Positions 1 through 7,974 of a stretch of 64,000 nt of DNA are shown piece by piece. Below the pieces are notes generated by a model. It had not been told where the DNA came from and did not search any database. It was given only the letters and a program-made list of their open reading frames with translations. Numbering within the stretch: position 1 is the first letter of the stretch; each line of letters begins with the position of its first letter. This stretch comes from Bacteroidota bacterium (GTDB taxonomy: Bacteria > Bacteroidota > Ignavibacteria > Kapaibacteriales > UBA2268). The DNA lies in assembly GCA_004322215.1 (NCBI GenBank), contig SCSM01000027.1:124001-188000 (forward strand), read 5' to 3'. The translations under genes and the position numbers were made by a program.

Positions 1-1
1 A

Positions 2-904
2 ATTATTATAATTATGATTTTTAATGTATTATGTCTTTATGCTGTGGACGAACCAGAATATATGAACATCTACTTAAATTCCGGGAGTACAGTTCCTGTT
101 AAAATATCAGACCTAATCAGAATGGAGATAATCAAGGGTGAAAGTTCTTCCATGATGATTGTCTATAATCAGGATAGTGCATTGGGATATTATCCGACAT
201 CAACTTTAGATAGTATAAATTATTCTTTTGATAGTGTACCAAAGATTAATATTTATCCGGTTGGTATAAAATTCAGTTTTTCACTCAATAATCTGGATAC
301 AATAAAATTGATATTGATGGAGGATTTTAAAGAAATAAAAATCGGCAATCAAATTTGGATGACAAAGAATCTTGACGTAACTACATATAGAAATGGTGAT
401 ATAATTCCCGAGGTGAAGGAAGCAAATATTTGGGATACACTTACGACGGGTGCATGGAGTTACTTAGATAACAAACCTGAATACGGAAAGCTATACGGAA
501 AATTATATAATTGGTATGCAGTGAGTGACCCCCGTGGCTTGGCACCTGAGGGATGGAGAGTTCCGACTATGGCTGAAGCAGATACTTTGCGGTCTTTCCT
601 AGGAAGAGAAAATGGATATAATGCAGGTATAGTGATGAAAGAAGCCGGACATGCCAATTGGGTATATTATGATAGTACGGTTTTCAGTACAAATGAATCG
701 GGGTTTACAGCCCTACCCGGAGGTATGCGATTACCGGCGGGTTCTTTTTTCGACTGGAGTTATTGTGGTTGGTGGACTTCTACATTGGGAGGAGATGAAG
801 ACCATGTTTATGGTTTTGGATTAGGATATAACTACAATACAGTACAATCATCAGCGGCATGGAACAGGAATACCGGATTTAGTATAAGATGTATTAAGGA
901 ATGA
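2..904 (+). CDS. FISUMP-domain secreted protein (5' partial)
   Basis: The reading frame is open from the first bases of the window. The residues before the first ATG (position 14) are a run of isoleucines leading into IMIFNVLCLYA, which looks like the core of a signal peptide. The true start is therefore probably just upstream of the window. The C-terminal two thirds match the Fibrobacter succinogenes major paralogous (FISUMP) domain: IGNQIWMTKNLDVTTYRNGD, GKLYNWYAV, PEGWRVPT, GFTALPGGMR, WWTST and FSIRCIKE follow in the usual order. Such domains occur in exported proteins of Fibrobacteres and Bacteroidota; no biochemical role is established. The N-terminal ~100 residues are not recognised. 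The stop at 902-904 is followed directly by copy 1 of an intergenic repeat. Confidence 0.75.
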   Translation: MIIIMIFNVLCLYAVDEPEYMNIYLNSGSTVPVKISDLIRMEIIKGESSSMMIVYNQDSALGYYPTSTLDSINYSFDSVPKINIYPVGIKFSFSLNNLDTIKLILMEDFKEIKIGNQIWMTKNLDVTTYRNGDIIPEVKEANIWDTLTTGAWSYLDNKPEYGKLYGKLYNWYAVSDPRGLAPEGWRVPTMAEADTLRSFLGRENGYNAGIVMKEAGHANWVYYDSTVFSTNESGFTALPGGMRLPAGSFFDWSYCGWWTSTLGGDEDHVYGFGLGYNYNTVQSSAAWNRNTGFSIRCIKE

Positions 905-923
905 GAAATTAAGTATTTAAATT

Positions 924-995
924 AATAAGGTTGGTTGGACCGGATTAGTTTTGTTATTAAGTTTATTAAGTAATATATAAGGTTTTATTATATTA
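924..995 (+). repeat. ~72-bp intergenic repeat, copy 1
   Basis: This is the first of four related sequences (also at 2326, 3061 and 3999) sharing the order AATAAGGTTGGTTGG, then GGGATGAGGTTTTGTTATTAAGGTT, here with substitutions, then ATAAGGTTT. It begins about 20 bases after a stop codon. No ORF or strong hairpin is seen in it. Confidence 0.75.
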
Positions 996-1056
996 CACTT
1001 TATATGCAATAATAACGTTTAAACGATTACCTGTTTATTCCATAAAAGGGAGATTT

Positions 1057-2322
1057 ATGAAATCACACACGAAAAGATTGATTCTCATCAACCTGTTGAT
1101 AATTTTTGTCTTCTCGTCTCTAAATTCGCAGGTGATTTATTTCAGCGGAAAGGATAAGCAGACAAGTGAATCTGTTAAATTGGATAGTATTAAGATTATT
1201 AATAATACACTTCAGCGTGATACTACAATAATCGGTGATTCAATTGATTTGTCGGTACTGACCGCAGTAATGGAAACTGAGAATGTCATCAATTCGGACT
1301 TTTTAGTCGAAAATATTTCCGAATCAGGGAGTGATGCATTATCATTCAGGGTAAAAGCGAATAAAGATGTTAATTTGTGTATCAATTTATATAACATCGT
1401 TGGTAGAACAATTCTTTCTCACGACCGGAACTTTCCTGAAGGTAATCAAAATTTTAAAATCAATGAATTTCTTATTCCAGGGATTTACTTTGCCTCGTTC
1501 TGTGACGGCAGAACGACACAAACTATAAAGGTACTCAAAACTGACGGGTTGTTTGGCAACTATGGTTTAGGGAATGACAAGCCTCAAGAAACAAAAATAG
1601 TTTTGAGTAATGATTCTTATACTTTTATCGGATATGCGAAAGGATTCAGGAGGGATACGATTAATGCAATTGCTGAAGATGGAAAGATGTATGAGTTTCA
1701 GTTGGTGAAATTGGGAGATTGGGAGTTTAATGACTGGAGTATTTATTTGAGTTCGATGAGTTTTCCATCTACAATAAAAGAATACTGGAGTACAGGTAAC
1801 CCGCCAAATATGGGTGTGGATTCAAATATATACATAGGTAGTAATGAATCCAGAGAAATTAATTATAAGAATAGTGACATTATTTCAGATGAATGTAATG
1901 ATGATGATACAATAAGATTAAAATATAACTGCAATTTTTGTTTTAATATCCAAGAATCAGGTGATATATATATTAAAATAATATTTTATTTTAATATTGA
2001 TACAAACAGTAATATAATTAGTGAATTAAAACTTAATTACTATTTAAATCATCATTGTTCAAATTATTTTAGTGAGGATTTAGATGAATCATACAATTTT
2101 ACATTTATTAATATAGCATATAATTATTTAAATGATGGTACCATACTTGCAGAAGTAATAGCCAGTGATTACAAAAGTGTTTTAAAAGAATTTGAAAATG
2201 ATTATGAATATTGGAGCGCAACCGGGATGAGCGGGAATCATTGGTTTAAGAGATATATAGAATGGAATAAACTTAGCAGTGTGAAAAATGATATTTTCTT
2301 CAGATTGGTATTGAGAAAATAA
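1057..2322 (+). CDS. secreted protein with internal T9SS-like domain
   Basis: The protein has 421 residues. The N-terminus (KRLILINLLIIFVFSSLNSQ) is a typical signal peptide, and the start is supported by a GGGAG Shine-Dalgarno just before the ATG. Residues ~90-165 look like a type A sorting or carbohydrate-module beta-sandwich (NLYNIVGRTILS, GIYFASFCDGRTTQTIKVL). That domain normally forms the extreme C-terminus of T9SS cargo, yet here ~250 residues follow it. The tail is rich in Asn, Asp, Ser and Tyr and has a strongly AT-biased stretch at 1900-2150 with no recognisable family. The function is unknown. It could be a surface protein carrying an early adhesion-type beta domain rather than a true sorting signal. 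Repeat copy 2 begins four bases after the stop. Confidence 0.65.
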   Translation: MKSHTKRLILINLLIIFVFSSLNSQVIYFSGKDKQTSESVKLDSIKIINNTLQRDTTIIGDSIDLSVLTAVMETENVINSDFLVENISESGSDALSFRVKANKDVNLCINLYNIVGRTILSHDRNFPEGNQNFKINEFLIPGIYFASFCDGRTTQTIKVLKTDGLFGNYGLGNDKPQETKIVLSNDSYTFIGYAKGFRRDTINAIAEDGKMYEFQLVKLGDWEFNDWSIYLSSMSFPSTIKEYWSTGNPPNMGVDSNIYIGSNESREINYKNSDIISDECNDDDTIRLKYNCNFCFNIQESGDIYIKIIFYFNIDTNSNIISELKLNYYLNHHCSNYFSEDLDESYNFTFINIAYNYLNDGTILAEVIASDYKSVLKEFENDYEYWSATGMSGNHWFKRYIEWNKLSSVKNDIFFRLVLRK

Positions 2323-2325
2323 AGT

Positions 2326-2395
2326 AATAAGGTTGGTTGGGCGGGATGAGGTTTTGTTATTAAGGTTTGGAGGATTTGATAAGGTTTTAAAAAAT
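2326..2395 (+). repeat. ~72-bp intergenic repeat, copy 2
   Basis: It carries AATAAGGTTGGTTGG, GCGGGATGAGGTTTTGTTAT, TAAGGTTTGGAGGATTTGAT and AAGGTTT in the same order as copies 1, 3 and 4, again directly after a stop codon. Confidence 0.75.
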
Positions 2396-2426
2396 TTTTA
2401 ATTCAATAGAAATTCAAATTATAAAC

Positions 2427-2434
2427 TATATTTG
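2427..2434 (+). promoter_or_regulatory. candidate -7 element for the first toxin-antitoxin pair
   Basis: TATATTTG matches the Bacteroidota -7 consensus TAnnTTTG and lies about 54 bases before the antitoxin start. No good TTTG -33 element stands at the usual spacing, so this is weak support. Confidence 0.25.
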
Positions 2435-2487
2435 TATATCAATCGTTTTTTTTAATGTATTTTTTCTCATAATTATTTTTATAAAAA

Positions 2488-2733
2488 ATGTTTGCTACTT
2501 ATACACTTACAAAGGATGAACTCAATTATGAGTTTCTGGATAATTTAAAAAAAATGCTGGACGAAGGAGAAATTCGATTAACAATCGAGCATCTTGACGA
2601 AACCGAATATTTGATGAAATCCGGAAAGAATCATGAGCATTTGATGAGAGGTATAAATGATGCCAGGAATCATTCTAATTTAATCGAAGTTCCGTACGAA
2701 GATATACTAAAGACTGCTAATGAAAAAGATTAA
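2488..2733 (+). CDS. antitoxin of a YoeB-type toxin
   Basis: This is an 81-residue acidic protein directly upstream of a clear YoeB homologue, with the two frames overlapping by 14 bases. That is the usual antitoxin-first, translationally coupled arrangement. It does not show the canonical YefM N-terminal opening with its Phd-fold motif, so it is called from position, size and the YoeB partner rather than from recognised sequence. The C-terminal half (NHEHLMRGINDARNHSN) is helical and could wrap the toxin. In known pairs such a protein neutralises the toxin and represses its own promoter; here that is inference. Confidence 0.65.
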   Translation: MFATYTLTKDELNYEFLDNLKKMLDEGEIRLTIEHLDETEYLMKSGKNHEHLMRGINDARNHSNLIEVPYEDILKTANEKD

Positions 2734-2977
2734 ATTTTGGCAGGAAGCTTTAGAAGATTACAAAGAATGGGCAAATACAGACACAAAAATTTACCGAAAA
2801 ATCGCTAAACTCATTGAGGACATTCAAAATCAACCTTTCGAAGGATTAGGAAAACCTGAACCGTTAAAACATGATTATCAGGGTTTTTGGTCCAGGCGTA
2901 TCACACAAGAACACCGATTGGTTTATAAAGTAACAGATGAGGAAATAATAATTGTTTCTTGTAAGTATCATTATTAA
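2720..2977 (+). CDS. yoeB: YoeB-family mRNA interferase toxin
   Basis: The protein has 85 residues, almost the length of E. coli YoeB (84), and its second half is close to it: PFEGLGKPEPLKHDYQGFWS, RRITQEHRLVY and the C-terminal KYHY. YoeB is a RelE-fold endoribonuclease that cuts mRNA in the ribosomal A site. The residues corresponding to the catalytic Glu46 (in KPEPL), Arg65 (in RRIT...EHR) and His83-Tyr84 (HY terminus) are present, so it looks active. It overlaps the antitoxin gene by 14 bases. Confidence 0.92.
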   Translation: MKKIKFWQEALEDYKEWANTDTKIYRKIAKLIEDIQNQPFEGLGKPEPLKHDYQGFWSRRITQEHRLVYKVTDEEIIIVSCKYHY

Positions 2978-3384
2978 TTCTCAACTGAAATGAGACTGTA
3001 AAATATACTCTGTATAAAGAAAAACAATTAATTTTATATTCCTCTGTGATTGGGATAAGCTAATAAGTTTCGTTGAACGGGATGAGGTTTTGTTATTAAG
3101 GTTCAGAGTGAAAAATAAGGTTTGTTATAATATTAAAAGAAAAACCCCCGAATCTCCTTTGAAAAAGGGGGAATATGATTTAAGAATAATGATTAACGAT
3201 TTGTGATTTGAGGAATGGCACCCCTCCTGAATCCAACTTTGAGAAAGGGAGCTGAGATGCTTCGACAAGCTAATAATGAAAATAATTCAAAGATTAAATC
3301 ATTCTATATGTATTATAAAAATAAAAATTATCTATTTCGTTTAAGATATTATGAATTGTTTTAAAATTATTTTTTGGAAGAAAA
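2978..3384. other. 407-bp intergenic region, repeats only
   Basis: It contains repeat copy 3 (3061-3135). Two short elements with C-run/G-run pairing follow, at 3140-3172 (CCCCC ... GGGGG) and 3219-3252. These resemble the dispersed CCCCTnAATCCn...GAAAAAGGGG sequences seen elsewhere in the window (4083-4112, 26603-26650). A fragment GCTTCGACAAGCT lies near 3259. No gene or RNA was recognised. Confidence 0.6.
3061..3135 (+). repeat. ~72-bp intergenic repeat, copy 3
   Basis: TAATAAGTTTCGTTGAACGG, GATGAGGTTTTGTTATTAAG and AATAAGGTTTGTTATAATAT follow the family order. It continues directly into a C-rich/G-rich hairpin element, as copy 4 also does. Confidence 0.75.
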
Positions 3385-3597
3385 ATGAACGTCTTACAAT
3401 CTGATTTAGTAAAAATTGCAAATGATATACCTTATTATTACCTTCAGGATTTATTGGATTATGCCAATTTCCTAAAAGAGAAATCCAAAAAAGATAGTGA
3501 TACTGAATATTTGGAGAGTATCCCGGGAATGGTTGATTCAATAGTCAAAGCTTCAAAGGAAGATTTAAAAGATTGCTCAAAAACTCCGGGCTGGTAA
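3385..3597 (+). CDS. antitoxin of a Txe/YoeB-like toxin
   Basis: This is a 70-residue protein preceded by a GGAAG-type ribosome binding site. Its stop codon abuts the ATG of the toxin with no gap. The N-terminal part (NDIPYYYLQDLLDYANFLKE) resembles small DUF2281-type antitoxins, and the rest is a charged linker ending in a short toxin-binding-like helix. The assignment rests mainly on pairing with the downstream toxin. Confidence 0.65.
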   Translation: MNVLQSDLVKIANDIPYYYLQDLLDYANFLKEKSKKDSDTEYLESIPGMVDSIVKASKEDLKDCSKTPGW

Positions 3598-3858
3598 ATG
3601 TGGGATATTTATTTTACTCATCAGGCACAGCAGGATGCAAAAAAAATTGCTGAATCAAATCTAAAATACAAGGTTGAGAGATTGCTCGATATAATAAAAG
3701 AAGACCCATTAGCGTATCCTCCAAAATATGAAATATTAAAAGGTAAAATGAAAGGATTTGTATCGAGAAGGATTAATAAACAACACAGATTAGTTTACCA
3801 GGTTTATGAAAAAAGTAAAGTAATAAAAATACTTAAGATGTGGACACATTATGAGTAG
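3598..3858 (+). CDS. Txe/YoeB-like RelE-superfamily toxin
   Basis: The 86-residue protein has the Txe/YoeB layout: FTHQAQQDAKKI opening, helical middle, PPKYEILKGKMKGFVSRRIN, KQHRLVYQV and the terminal WTHYE. The SRRIN...HRLVY segment carries the basic RNA-binding and catalytic residues of the RelE fold, and the His-Tyr near the end corresponds to the YoeB terminus. It probably cleaves mRNA at the ribosome. It is only distantly similar to the YoeB copy 600 bases upstream, so the two pairs are independent acquisitions or old paralogs. Confidence 0.85.
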   Translation: MWDIYFTHQAQQDAKKIAESNLKYKVERLLDIIKEDPLAYPPKYEILKGKMKGFVSRRINKQHRLVYQVYEKSKVIKILKMWTHYE

Positions 3859-4291
3859 ATATCTATGTATTCCAATTCACAACTTATCATCTTTTTAAGT
3901 CCAGTATTGATTATCAATTTAAGAAGAAATTTTCAATTTCTAATTTTCAATTTTCAATGAATTTATAATGTTGTAATTTTATAAAATTGTTATTCTAAAA
4001 TAAGGTTGGATGGACGGGATAAGGGTTTGTTACTAAGGTTAGGAGGATGTGATAAGGTTTGTTATTATATTTAAAAAGAAAATCCCCTAACACATTTTGA
4101 GAAAAAGGGGGCTGATTTCTCAATTACACCGGCATGACAAAAGCAATTCATATAAAAAAGATTCAATATGCATTTCGGAATTATATTCAAATTTATTAGT
4201 GGCTGCTAAATTTTTTTGCAACTTTTCCTTAATTTTTGTGTTATTATTTATAAATGGGATTTAATAACAATGATGATTTGGGAAGGTTATT
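3859..4291. other. 433-bp intergenic region, repeats only
   Basis: It holds an AT-rich dispersed repeat (~3926-3967, with TTTTCAATTTTCAATGAATTT), repeat copy 4 (3999-4072) and a CCCC...GGGGG hairpin element (4083-4112). The 3' end must contain the promoter of the DUF5666 gene, but no convincing -33/-7 pair was found. No gene is seen. Confidence 0.6.
3999..4072 (+). repeat. ~72-bp intergenic repeat, copy 4
   Basis: AATAAGGTTGGATGGACGGG, ATAAGGGTTTGTTACTAAGG and GATAAGGTTTGTTATTATAT follow the family order. It is followed by a C-rich/G-rich hairpin as in copy 3. Confidence 0.75.
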
Positions 4292-6310
4292 ATGAAAAAT
4301 TATAAAATAAAATACTTGATGTCATTATTAATGGTAATGCTTGTGTTACCAATAATGAATTACAATCTATACTGTGACCATGGCGATGGCGGGGACGGTC
4401 ATGGTCACGGTAACGTTGATGTAAAGGTTACCGGAACAATTACTGCGATTACATTATTTTCAATTACAGTTGACAGTACAGAGTTTGCTGTTAACAGCGA
4501 TACAAAGATAAAAGCAGATGGAAATATAGGATTTGACTTATTACAGTTAGGAGATACTGTCAAGGTTGAAGGAAATTATATTGACAGTGTTCTAACAGCC
4601 ACAGAAATTAAATTGTTGACTAACGGTGATGACAATGGCGACGAAGACGGAGAAGATACCGAATTTGAAGTCAAAGGATTGATAACTGATTTATCCGATT
4701 CTGCTCTTACTGTAAACGGTCAAAACATCTTAATGACAGATTCTACGGTTATAAGGATAGAAGGACAGGACAGTGCATCAAAATCCGACCTTTCAGTAGG
4801 TTTAATGGTCGAGGTTGAAGGTAATATAGTTGACAGCACATATTATGCTCAGAAAATTAAAATCGAGTCAGAGGGTGAGCATCATAATGGGCAGGAATTT
4901 GAAATCAGCGGTACAGTGTCTGCAATCGGTGCTGATAATTTTACCATAGATACTTTAACTATATATGTTGATTCAAATACGGGAGTTGTGAAAGAACATG
5001 CAGGAGTCATCAGTTTCGCAGACCTGGCTGTAGGAGATTCAGTCAGGGTAAAGGGAACAATTGACAGCAATGGATTATACACTGCAGAAAAAGTAAAAGT
5101 TATTGTTAATGAGCAGTTAAAAGTCGAGGAGGAAGGATTAATCAGCGATGTTACAGACAGTACGATAACTGTTAATATCAGTACATTTGTGATTACTGCA
5201 GACACAAGAATAAGGAAAGGTGATTCAACTGTTGATAAAACTGCATTGACAGTCGGAGAACAGGTACATGTTAAAGGAATGATGACAGACAGCAATCTCA
5301 TAGCAATTGAAATTAAAATTCAGAATGATGATAATCATAATGACAGTTTAATAACATTTGAATTGAAGGGTGCAATCGAATCAATAAATAATGATTCAGT
5401 AACAGTTGACGGGACAACTTTTTTAGTTGATTCAAACACCATGATAAAAATGGAAGGTACCGGATTGATTCTACTCAGCGATTTAACTATTGGAATGAAT
5501 GTAGAAGTACACGGTACGATAGTTAACGATGTATATATAGCAAGCAAGATTGAAGTGTCATCGGATATGTCAGAGGACACTGAAATCAAGGGGGAAATAA
5601 CTGCAATCCAGGACAGTACATTCACTGTGAATAACACTGTAATAACAGTAACTGCCGAAACAATGATATACGATAAAGACAGAAATACACTTTCTTTTGC
5701 AGATTTATCAGTTGGAAATTTTGTTAAGGTAAAGCTGAATATTGTTGATAGCAGCAATTTTGCACTCGAGGTAAAAGTTAAGGAAAACCATAGCAGCCAT
5801 TCAGACAGCGATGAAGTTTCCAGCATTGATATTGTAACGGAAACAAATTTTACTGCAAATAACAAGACCTTTGCTGTTGATGGGGCTACACAGGTATTTG
5901 ACCAATATGGGAATCAAATAGCATACAGCGAATTGAAGCAAAGCATGAAGGTTTACATATATGAGGACATAAAGAATAATCAATTGTATGCAAGCAGAAT
6001 AGATGTTTTGCAGGCAGGAGTATCGGATGTAACATCTGATGTTTCAGCAATGATTGAACTCGTCAATGAGCCGAATCCGTTCAGCGATGCTACAACCTTG
6101 AAGCTAATTGTTCCGAATGACGGTAATATCGAATGTGCATTATATAATGAATCAGGAAGGAAAGTACTGGATATATATAATGGATTTGCGGGCAAGGGAG
6201 AAAATGATTTTGTAATAACTGAAAATTCAAACCTGGCAACAGGGACATATTATATCAATGTGTTTTATAATGGTAGTTCATACACAAGAGCCGTTATAAA
6301 AATAAAATAA
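4292..6310 (+). CDS. DUF5666 tandem-repeat protein with T9SS sorting domain
   Basis: This is a 672-residue secreted protein. After a signal peptide and a His/Gly/Asp-rich stretch (HGDGGDGHGHG) come about seven repeats of ~70 residues (starting near 42, 122, 201, 276, 352, 430 and 510). Each has the pattern GxIxxIxxxxxTVxxxxxxVxxxTxI...LxVGxxVxVxGxxxDSxxxAxxIxI, which is the DUF5666 beta-rich module. Residues ~595-672 (NEPNPF, YNESGRKVLDI, GTYYINVFYNG, RAVIKIK) are a type A T9SS C-terminal domain, so the protein is probably exported by T9SS and attached to the cell surface. The binding partner is unknown; the His-rich segment could bind metal. A GGAAGG Shine-Dalgarno supports the start. Confidence 0.85.
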   Translation: MKNYKIKYLMSLLMVMLVLPIMNYNLYCDHGDGGDGHGHGNVDVKVTGTITAITLFSITVDSTEFAVNSDTKIKADGNIGFDLLQLGDTVKVEGNYIDSVLTATEIKLLTNGDDNGDEDGEDTEFEVKGLITDLSDSALTVNGQNILMTDSTVIRIEGQDSASKSDLSVGLMVEVEGNIVDSTYYAQKIKIESEGEHHNGQEFEISGTVSAIGADNFTIDTLTIYVDSNTGVVKEHAGVISFADLAVGDSVRVKGTIDSNGLYTAEKVKVIVNEQLKVEEEGLISDVTDSTITVNISTFVITADTRIRKGDSTVDKTALTVGEQVHVKGMMTDSNLIAIEIKIQNDDNHNDSLITFELKGAIESINNDSVTVDGTTFLVDSNTMIKMEGTGLILLSDLTIGMNVEVHGTIVNDVYIASKIEVSSDMSEDTEIKGEITAIQDSTFTVNNTVITVTAETMIYDKDRNTLSFADLSVGNFVKVKLNIVDSSNFALEVKVKENHSSHSDSDEVSSIDIVTETNFTANNKTFAVDGATQVFDQYGNQIAYSELKQSMKVYIYEDIKNNQLYASRIDVLQAGVSDVTSDVSAMIELVNEPNPFSDATTLKLIVPNDGNIECALYNESGRKVLDIYNGFAGKGENDFVITENSNLATGTYYINVFYNGSSYTRAVIKIK

Positions 6311-6330
6311 ATTAAATTATTCAAAGGGAG

Positions 6331-6372
6331 TGAAGGATTCGCATAAGATTTGCGGGTCCTTCATTTTTTTTT
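6331..6372 (+). terminator. Rho-independent terminator
   Basis: TGAAGGATTCGCA pairs with TTGCGGGTCCTTCA across a short loop, followed by eight T residues. It lies 20 bases after the stop of the DUF5666 gene. Confidence 0.8.
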
Positions 6373-6461
6373 CTACTTATTATACAACAACTAAGGTAAA
6401 TGAATAGTACAGGAGAAGTTGTATATGTATTATTTCTAAAATATAAAGGTTGACATAAGAT

Positions 6462-7373
6462 TTAAGAAATAATATTTGATAATGCTTTTTCTAATACTTC
6501 GTATTTAAAATGGAAATTATTATCCAGGGCTACTCCCGGCACTACCCTTTTAGAATTAACAATCATACCGGCTGATTCGCCAACAGCAATACGGAGCAAA
6601 AATTCCGGTAGTGGGAGTATTGAAGGGCGATGCATAGTATACCCAAGTGTTTTTGCAAATTGTTTCATTGTTACCTGATAGGGTGAGACAAAATTAATTG
6701 GACCATTAATATCAGGATTTTCAATTATCCATTTGCACATTTCTACGACATCATCTATGTGAATCCATGGGAACCACTGTCTGCCATTGCCGAGAGGACC
6801 GCCGATGAATAATTTGAAGGGCAGTAACAATCGCTTTATAGCGAGTGCATCGGGTGCAAGTACAAGACCCATACGTGCAGCAACAACTCTTGTCTTTGGT
6901 AATGCTTTGAATGCTGCTTCTTCCCATCGGCGGCAGACCGAAGCAAGAAAGCCATCGCCTGCGGGAGAAGATTCATCAACTTTGATATCACCTGTATTAC
7001 CATAATAATCTACACCTGAAGCATTGATAAGTACACGGGGTGGACTTCCGGATTTTATTATTTCTTCTACAAGAGCATTTGTTGAAGTAAGCCGGCTATC
7101 CAGGATTTCCTGTTTATATTTTTTAGTCCAGCGTTTACCACCTATTGAAACACCGGCGAGATTGATAATGCCAAAAGCATCAATGATATAATCTTTCCAT
7201 GATTCGTGATTTCCGACATCCCATTTAATGTGGATGTATTCCGGATTAAGTTTTGAATATTTTTCTGGATTACGTGAAAAAATGATAACATCAGACCCAT
7301 TGTGTTTCAGTTGACGGGCAAGCCGTTTACCGATTAAGCCGGAGCCGCCGAGAATGATGATTCTGCTTTGCAT
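6462..7373 (-). CDS. TIGR01777 family NAD(P)-binding epimerase-like protein
   Basis: The 303-residue protein is related to YfcH/SDR39U1. An N-terminal Rossmann motif GGSGLIGKRLARQL is followed by INLAGVSIGGKRWT, the ASGVDYYGNTG segment containing the SDR-like Tyr, PWIHIDDV, and a C-terminal DUF1731-like part (PLPEFLLRIAVGE). The family is an atypical extended SDR; its substrate is not established. It is alone on this strand, with converging transcription from the DUF5666 gene. The ATG is the natural start, since the Rossmann strand begins at residue 4. Confidence 0.9.
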   Translation of the reverse strand: MQSRIIILGGSGLIGKRLARQLKHNGSDVIIFSRNPEKYSKLNPEYIHIKWDVGNHESWKDYIIDAFGIINLAGVSIGGKRWTKKYKQEILDSRLTSTNALVEEIIKSGSPPRVLINASGVDYYGNTGDIKVDESSPAGDGFLASVCRRWEEAAFKALPKTRVVAARMGLVLAPDALAIKRLLLPFKLFIGGPLGNGRQWFPWIHIDDVVEMCKWIIENPDINGPINFVSPYQVTMKQFAKTLGYTMHRPSILPLPEFLLRIAVGESAGMIVNSKRVVPGVALDNNFHFKYEVLEKALSNIIS

Positions 7374-7486
7374 AATGATTTTTACTTAGCTACTTCCACC
7401 TCATTTAAGAGGGGGGAAATTATAATAAAAAAAAGCACAAGAATTAATTAAAATTCCTATGCTAATTTAATAATAATTTTGATAAC

Positions 7487-7933
7487 TTATTCTTCGCTAA
7501 TAACCCAAACCTTGAGATTGGCAGTTACATCGGTAAAGAGTTTTACTTTTACGGAAAATACACCGAGAGATTTAATCGGCTCATCAATACTAATGTGTTT
7601 TTTATCGATTTTATAACCTTTGAGAGCAAGTTCGTCAGAAATCATTTGGTTGGTAACCGAACCATAGAGTTTTCCTTCTTCACCGACTTTCATGGCGATG
7701 GAGATTTGAAGCTCGGAAAGAGAGGTTGCCAATATTTCAGCATCACCTTTTTCTTTTAATCGGCGTTTAGCAAATTGCTTTTTCTCGACTTCGAGGGCTT
7801 TGATTGCACCGGGTGAGGCGATGTAAGCAATATCACGCGGGACGAGGAAATTTCTCGCATAGCCGTTTTTTACATTAACAACATCGCCCATCAAACCTAA
7901 GTTATCTACATCTTTACGAAGAATTACTTTCAT
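7487..7933 (-). CDS. rplI: 50S ribosomal protein bL9
   Basis: The protein has 148 residues, the usual length. The N-terminal RNA-binding domain is clear (MKVILRKDVDNLG, VVNVKNGYARNFLVPR), followed by the long connecting helix and a C-terminal domain (EEGKLYGSVTNQMISD). bL9 binds 23S rRNA near the L1 stalk. It lies 41 bases downstream of rpsF on the same strand. The usual rpsR between the two is absent. Confidence 0.97.
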   Translation of the reverse strand: MKVILRKDVDNLGLMGDVVNVKNGYARNFLVPRDIAYIASPGAIKALEVEKKQFAKRRLKEKGDAEILATSLSELQISIAMKVGEEGKLYGSVTNQMISDELALKGYKIDKKHISIDEPIKSLGVFSVKVKLFTDVTANLKVWVISEE

Positions 7934-7974
7934 TTTATATATCCTTAATTAAAAAGTATCTTGATTTCAAATAA

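Noticed and set aside
5335-5865. 176-codon open frame on the minus strand inside the DUF5666 gene (also 4882-5301)
   Set aside because: It is antisense to a clear repeat-domain gene, has a low-complexity Ser/Thr/Val/Ile composition and no ribosome binding site or family motif.
4292-6310. Tandem DNA repeats that might be a CRISPR or satellite array
   Set aside because: The repetition is at protein level (~70-residue modules) with divergent DNA, so it is a multidomain gene.
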